Shown here in pieces: positions 7,160-9,174 of a DNA stretch of 9,174 nt. The stretch is taken from positions 1 through 9,174 of the forward strand of contig JAZQEC010000026.1 of the NCBI GenBank assembly GCA_045538755.1. Reading direction: 5' to 3'. Both the position numbers and the translations under genes were made by a program. The DNA is from UBA1738 sp045538755 (GTDB taxonomy: Bacteria > Bacillota > Clostridia > UBA1381). The notes under the pieces are model-generated. The model was not told the DNA's origin, ran no database searches, and saw only the letters and a program-made list of their open reading frames with translations. Each line of letters starts with the position of its first letter. The stretch's first letter is position 1.

Positions 7160-8356
7160 TCATTTAACTAATTTGAAGCCTTCGTTTTTGAGGGCTTTTG
7201 TTATCTCCTGAACGTGTTCATAGTTTCTTGTTTCCATATCAATTCTGAGATAACAGCCGTTAACATCCGATGTTGCACCGTTTCTTTCATGGTGCACGCT
7301 TGTTACGTTGCCGCCAAGATCAGCGATAATTCTTGATACATCTTTAAGCTGTCCGGGTTTGTCTATCAGTTCAATCAGCAAACTTGTCTCTCTTCCAGAT
7401 TTCATAAGTCCTCTTTCAATTACTCTTGATAGAATCGAAACATCAATGTTACCGCCTGAAACCAAGCTTACAACCTTTTTGCCCTGAATCGGGAATTTAT
7501 TGAACATTGCCGCCGCAACCGATACAGCGCCTGCACCTTCTGCAATCATTTTCTGTTTTTCAATCAGAGCAAGTATTGCAGAAGAAATTTCATCATCTGT
7601 AACTAATGCAATATCGTCAACATAATCTTTAATCAGTTCGTATGTATGCTCACCCGGTTGTTTAACTGCGATACCGTCTGCAATTGTGGAAACGGATTTT
7701 AAGCATTCGATATTTCCATGTTTTACCGAATTATACATGCTTGGTGCGCCTTGTGCTTGAACACCATAAACCTTGATAGATGGTTTTAGTGCTTTGATAG
7801 CATAGGCAACACCTGAAATCAGTCCGCCACCGCCGATAGGAACGATAACTGCATCAACATCTGCAAATTCGTTTACGATTTCAAGACCGACTGTGCCTTG
7901 ACCTGCGATAACATCTTCATCATCAAAGGGATGAACAAATGTGTATCCCATTTCGTCTTTAAGCTCAAGTGCTCTTTTGTATGCATCATCATAGCAACCG
8001 TTAACTAAGCAAACTTCTGCGCCGTAGCCCTTTGTTGCTTCAACCTTTGAAATAGGTGCGCTATCCGGTAGGCAGATAAGGGATTTAATACCGCATTTTG
8101 ATGCGGCAAGTGCAACGCCTTGGGCATGATTTCCAGCAGAGCAGGCAATAACGCCTTTTGCCTTTTCTTCATCTGAGAGCATCGCAATTTTATATCCTGA
8201 ACCTCTTAGCTTGAATGAACCCGTGTATTGTAGGTTTTCGGGTTTTAGAAATAGCTCGCAGTTATCAGTAATACCCGATGTGCTAACTATCGATGTGCTT
8301 CTGACTATATCTTTTAGTACAACAGAAGCTTGAAAGATTTTGTCAAGTGTCAACAT
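7160..8356 (-). CDS. ilvA: Threonine ammonia-lyase (threonine deaminase) with one C-terminal ACT domain
   Basis: This PLP enzyme converts threonine to 2-oxobutyrate and ammonia, the first step unique to isoleucine. The 398-aa protein has a fold-type II catalytic domain: the PLP lysine Lys49 in TGSFKLRG, SAGNHAQG (73-80), and the phosphate-binding glycine loop GGGGL (175-179). A single ACT domain follows, about residues 325-398, beginning SLLIELIDKPGQLKDVS. This is the medium-length, single-ACT class. E. coli IlvA has two ACT-like domains and about 514 aa, and the catabolic TdcB has none. The biosynthetic role is inferred from the operon. The ATG has TAGGAG at 8-nt spacing. Immediately upstream are an intrinsic terminator and a long regulatory leader, with no convincing promoter between, so expression depends on terminator read-through. 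Confidence 0.95.
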   Translation of the reverse strand: MLTLDKIFQASVVLKDIVRSTSIVSTSGITDNCELFLKPENLQYTGSFKLRGSGYKIAMLSDEEKAKGVIACSAGNHAQGVALAASKCGIKSLICLPDSAPISKVEATKGYGAEVCLVNGCYDDAYKRALELKDEMGYTFVHPFDDEDVIAGQGTVGLEIVNEFADVDAVIVPIGGGGLISGVAYAIKALKPSIKVYGVQAQGAPSMYNSVKHGNIECLKSVSTIADGIAVKQPGEHTYELIKDYVDDIALVTDDEISSAILALIEKQKMIAEGAGAVSVAAAMFNKFPIQGKKVVSLVSGGNIDVSILSRVIERGLMKSGRETSLLIELIDKPGQLKDVSRIIADLGGNVTSVHHERNGATSDVNGCYLRIDMETRNYEHVQEITKALKNEGFKLVK

Positions 8357-8398
8357 GGTTTATTCTCCTAACTTTTTAATAATTTGACTTTTAATAAT

Positions 8399-8433
8399 AA
8401 AAAATCCTCGCCTGCGTTTCGTTGCAAGCGAGG
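8399..8433 (-). terminator. Second intrinsic terminator, 34 nt after the leader ORF and just before ilvA
   Basis: On the minus strand CCTCGCTTGC (8433-8424) pairs with GCAGGCGAGG (8415-8406), giving 10 bp with one G-U and an 8-nt loop (AACGAAAC), followed by ATTTTTTATT. T8434 and A8405 can add one more pair. It ends 43 nt before the ilvA ATG, so unless an undetected promoter lies in that gap it must be read through for the operon to be expressed. This fits an attenuator better than an ordinary gene end. Confidence 0.85.
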
Positions 8434-8511
8434 AAGGAAAAGTATAATATGAACAATTTTTATAGTATAAAACTATGATGAATTTGCTCCAATTTTCCCA
8501 CTCGCCTGCAA
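8422..8511 (-). promoter_or_regulatory. Candidate antiterminator pairing between leader ORF and terminator 5' arm
   Basis: TTGCAGGCGAG (8511-8501), inside codons 32-36 of the small ORF, is complementary over 11 bp (one G-U) to CTCGCTTGCAA (8432-8422), the 5' arm and loop edge of the terminator. The first nine bases of the complementary core, GCAGGCGAG, are repeated exactly in the terminator 3' arm (8415-8407). The two pairings are mutually exclusive, as in attenuation. A weaker possible competitor for the ORF segment is CTTGCA (8580-8575) with TGCAGG (8510-8505). This is inference from base pairing only. Confidence 0.55.
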
Positions 8512-8607
8512 AATGAGTATATACAAATAAGCATAACCAATAATAATTATGCTGAAAATAATGTATATAATTAGTGCAAGAGAATTAAAAATTGCAGCCA
8601 TTTTCAT
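8473..8607 (-). CDS. Ile-rich 44-aa small ORF; candidate leader peptide or small membrane protein
   Basis: The ORF starts at the ATG at 8607, with AAAGGA (8618-8613) at 5-nt spacing; upstream in-frame extension runs into the T-box terminator and is rejected. The peptide has 12 Ile and 5 Leu in 44 residues and no Val, including an uninterrupted run of four Ile codons (residues 20-23: ATA ATT ATT ATT) and pairs at 13-14 and 16-17. Residues 10-33 are hydrophobic enough for one membrane span, followed by a polar tail QASGKIGANSS. Its position between the T-box terminator and the second terminator, with the antiterminator segment in its 3' part, suggests a control peptide whose translation senses Ile-tRNA. 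A small membrane protein is a real alternative, because AT-rich DNA makes transmembrane segments Ile-rich. I recognise no family. Confidence 0.5.
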   Translation of the reverse strand: MKMAAIFNSLALIIYIIFSIIIIGYAYLYILILQASGKIGANSS

Positions 8608-8641
8608 CTTTTTCCTTTCTACATATTTTTGCGAATTCTTG

Positions 8642-8684
8642 AAAAAACAAAAAACTCGCCTCAAAGTTAACTTTGAGACGAGTT
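8642..8684 (-). terminator. T-box terminator
   Basis: AACTCGTCTCAAAG (8684-8671) pairs with CTTTGAGGCGAGTT (8666-8653) over 14 bp with one mismatch-free G-U, with loop TTAA and then TTTTGTTTTTT (8652-8642). Its 5' arm contains both segments used by the antiterminator, so the two structures exclude each other. Confidence 0.95.
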
Positions 8685-8709
8685 ATAATAACCCGCGGTA
8701 CCACTCAAA
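8672..8709 (-). promoter_or_regulatory. T-box antiterminator with tRNA acceptor-binding bulge
   Basis: Helix A1 is TTTGAG (8709-8704) with CTCAAA (8677-8672). The bulge is TGGTACC (8703-8697). Helix A2 is GCGGGTT (8696-8690) with AACTCGT (8684-8678). The core GAGTGGTACCGCG matches the T-box consensus. The bulge TGGT is complementary to an ACCA 3' end, meaning discriminator base A, which both tRNA-Leu and tRNA-Ile carry. Confidence 0.92.
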
Positions 8710-8733
8710 TTGCAGATATAAAATCTACCACTC

Positions 8734-8777
8734 TTCGAAGTCTATCAACTTCTATGCATTAACGTAGCATTCACGGG
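8734..8777 (-). repeat. Stem IIA/B-like block, copy 2 of a 44-nt direct repeat
   Basis: This is the partner of 8962-8919, offset 185 nt. A second exact repeat, TTCTGAGCCGGAAACC, lies at 9001-8986 and 8820-8805, offset 181 nt. These repeats define the duplicated T-box units. Confidence 0.85.
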
Positions 8778-8822
8778 AAACGTCTACTGGGTGTTAACCT
8801 TTCGGGTTTCCGGCTCAGAAGT

Positions 8823-8825
8823 GAT
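8823..8825 (-). promoter_or_regulatory. Specifier codon ATC (Ile) of T-box unit 2
   Basis: ATC is followed by ACTTCTGAGC, which aligns with the 10 nt after the GGC specifier of the well-studied glyQS T-box as I remember it (ATTCTTGAGC), including the purine right after the triplet. It reads isoleucine and fits an operon headed by ilvA. Confidence 0.82.
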
Positions 8826-8918
8826 AAGAAGTCTACAGTCCTTTACCGGGATCGCACCATCCCCGGCTCTCTCATAAATTCGTTGTAGGTTCCGTCTTCA
8901 TCAACGCCTTTAAATTGA

Positions 8919-8962
8919 TTCGAAGTCTACTAACCTCTATGCACTAACGTAGCATACACGGG
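8919..8962 (-). repeat. Stem IIA/B-like block, copy 1 of a 44-nt direct repeat
   Basis: It runs from CCCGTG to GACTTCGAA and matches 8777-8734 at 39 of 44 positions without gaps. It contains TATGC/GCATA and GAGGT/ACTTC hairpins. The second hairpin is GAAGT/ACTTC in copy 2, a G-U to A-U change that keeps pairing. Confidence 0.85.
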
Positions 8963-9003
8963 GCGCCCTACACACTTTCGCTTCAGGTTTCCGGCTCAGA
9001 AGG

Positions 9004-9006
9004 GAG
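9004..9006 (-). promoter_or_regulatory. Specifier codon CTC (Leu) of T-box unit 1
   Basis: CTC occupies the same position as ATC in unit 2, with 10 nt (CCTTCTGAGC) to the end of the conserved stem I 3' strand and a 16-nt specifier-loop 3' side in both units. It would be read by tRNA-Leu with anticodon GAG. The base after the triplet is C rather than the usual purine. Confidence 0.72.
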
Positions 9007-9118
9007 AGGATTTGGATATATAACATACTGATTCGCACCACCCATCAGCTCTCTCAAATGCTTTTCTCCAGTCCATTCTTCGTCACAGCTTTTAATTTGA
9101 ATTATTAAATTATCGTTT

Positions 9119-9147
9119 ATTATACTCTCATGTTTTTTATTTGTCAA
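9119..9147 (-). promoter_or_regulatory. Sigma-A promoter of the operon
   Basis: TTGACA (9147-9142) and TATAAT (9124-9119) are perfect consensus hexamers separated by exactly 17 nt. Upstream, 9174-9148 is A/T-rich and could act as an UP element. Transcription should start near 9113-9112, about 25 nt before the first T-box stem. Confidence 0.93.
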
Positions 9148-9174
9148 GAGTTTTTGAATAAAAAATTTCATTTT

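Larger units (their letters stand above)
8642..8910 (-). ncRNA. T-box riboswitch, unit 2: isoleucine sensing unit with antiterminator/terminator
   Basis: This is a complete T-box. Stem I (about 8908-8812) closes with GGC/GCC and AGA/TCT around GATGAAGA and TCTGAGCC, has CTACA/TGTAG above the specifier loop, the GAGAGAGC bulge, and an apical hairpin CCGGG/CCCGG with the conserved GGTGCGA loop. The specifier is ATC (8825-8823). Stem II is GGAAAC (8811-8806) with GTTTCC (8781-8776). The stem IIA/B-like region is 8777-8734, and stem III is GTAGAT/ATCTGC (8728-8712). Then come the antiterminator and terminator. Uncharged tRNA-Ile (anticodon GAU) binding stem I and the bulge should block the terminator. 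Confidence 0.9.
8919..9090 (-). ncRNA. T-box sensing unit 1: leucine specifier, no antiterminator of its own
   Basis: Stem I (about 9089-8994) has GCT/AGC and AGA/TCT at the base around GACGAAGA and TCTGAGCC, TGGA (9075-9072) with TCCA (9016-9013), the GAGAGAGC bulge, and the apical hairpin CTGAT (9048-9044) with ATCAG (9032-9028) around an 11-nt loop holding GGTGCGA. The specifier position reads CTC. A stem IIA/B-like block follows (8962-8919). No GGTACCGCG bulge, stem III or terminator occurs before unit 2 begins. The GTTTCC partner of stem II seen in unit 2 is missing here, so this unit is partial. Stem helices differ in sequence from unit 2 but remain paired, which argues against simple decay. 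Confidence 0.82.
8357..9112 (-). other. Operon leader: tandem T-box plus Ile-rich small ORF and second terminator
   Basis: About 750 nt of untranslated or leader transcript separates the predicted start of transcription (near 9113-9112) from the ilvA ATG. In transcript order it holds a T-box sensing unit 1 (Leu), a sensing unit 2 (Ile), a T-box antiterminator/terminator, a 44-codon ORF, a second terminator and the ilvA ribosome binding site. No plus-strand gene is seen. RNA polymerase must pass two intrinsic terminators in series before reaching ilvA. Confidence 0.8.

Noticed and set aside
1..8356. Mobile elements, CRISPR arrays, tRNA or rRNA genes, frameshifted genes
   Set aside because: Every base of this stretch is accounted for by intact biosynthetic genes with short junctions; nothing of these kinds was seen.
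8464..8492. Possible promoter TTGGAG-17-TATACT at the end of the small ORF
   Set aside because: The -35 match is only 3 of 6, and any transcript would still meet the terminator at 8433-8399, so it would not explain ilvA expression.
8546..8560. Possible CodY box TATTTTCAGCATAAT inside the small ORF
   Set aside because: It matches the CodY consensus at about 11 of 15 positions, which is weak in AT-rich DNA, and it lies far downstream of the promoter.
8608..8664. N-terminal extension of the small ORF to an in-frame start at 8664
   Set aside because: The extension is the translated T-box terminator 3' arm and U-tract; the ATG at 8607 has a proper ribosome binding site.
8919..8962. A terminator or antiterminator belonging to T-box unit 1
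   Set aside because: I searched between unit 1 and unit 2 and found neither a GGTACCGCG-like bulge nor a GC-rich hairpin followed by a U-tract.
9120..9152. Short inverted repeat ACTCT...AGAGT flanking the promoter spacer, possible operator
   Set aside because: Five base pairs of symmetry is within chance, and part of it belongs to the promoter itself.
8983..9171. 62-codon minus-strand reading frame across the promoter and T-box unit 1
   Set aside because: It begins upstream of the predicted transcription start and runs through the promoter and stem I; it has no ribosome binding site or family resemblance.

Overview
The window is almost entirely one minus-strand operon for branched-chain amino acid biosynthesis, with an elaborate RNA leader at its right-hand end. 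Reading along the minus strand, the order is promoter (about 9147-9119), a roughly 750-nt leader, then ilvA, ridA, leuA, leuC, leuD, leuB, ilvB, ilvN and the first 21 codons of ilvC, which runs off the left edge. The moderately AT-rich DNA, strong GGAGG-type ribosome binding sites, T-box control, the type 2 LeuA (about 557 aa), the approximately 420-aa LeuC/160-aa LeuD pair and the single-ACT threonine deaminase all suggest an anaerobic member of the Clostridia (Bacillota). I cannot name the genus.

Genes (8356 to 1): IlvA makes 2-oxobutyrate from threonine for isoleucine, and RidA removes the reactive enamine/imine intermediates of that reaction. LeuA, LeuCD and LeuB convert 2-oxoisovalerate to 2-oxoisocaproate for leucine. 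IlvBN (acetohydroxyacid synthase) and IlvC perform the first two steps shared by the valine, leucine and isoleucine pathways. IlvD and a branched-chain aminotransferase are not in the window. Genes overlap by 1-4 nt or are separated by 1-25 nt, so this is one polycistronic unit. No plus-strand gene is supported.

Leader (about 9112 to 8357): a near-perfect sigma-A promoter starts a transcript holding two T-box sensing units in tandem. By alignment to each other and to the known glyQS layout, the first carries a leucine specifier (CTC) and the second an isoleucine specifier (ATC). Only the second is followed by a stem III, a canonical T-box antiterminator bulge (TGGTACC) and a strong terminator. 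Beyond that terminator is a 44-codon, isoleucine-rich small ORF (12 Ile, 5 Leu, no Val), then a second intrinsic terminator just before ilvA. The 3' part of the small ORF contains an exact 9-nt copy of that terminator's 3' arm. It could therefore pair with the 5' arm as an 11-bp antiterminator, which looks like a second, peptide-dependent attenuator in series with the T-box.

The two-specifier T-box and the possible second attenuator are the most interesting features. Both are inferred from sequence pairing alone. The enzymes are ordinary apart from small deviations in LeuB motifs and two start codons that need reassignment.
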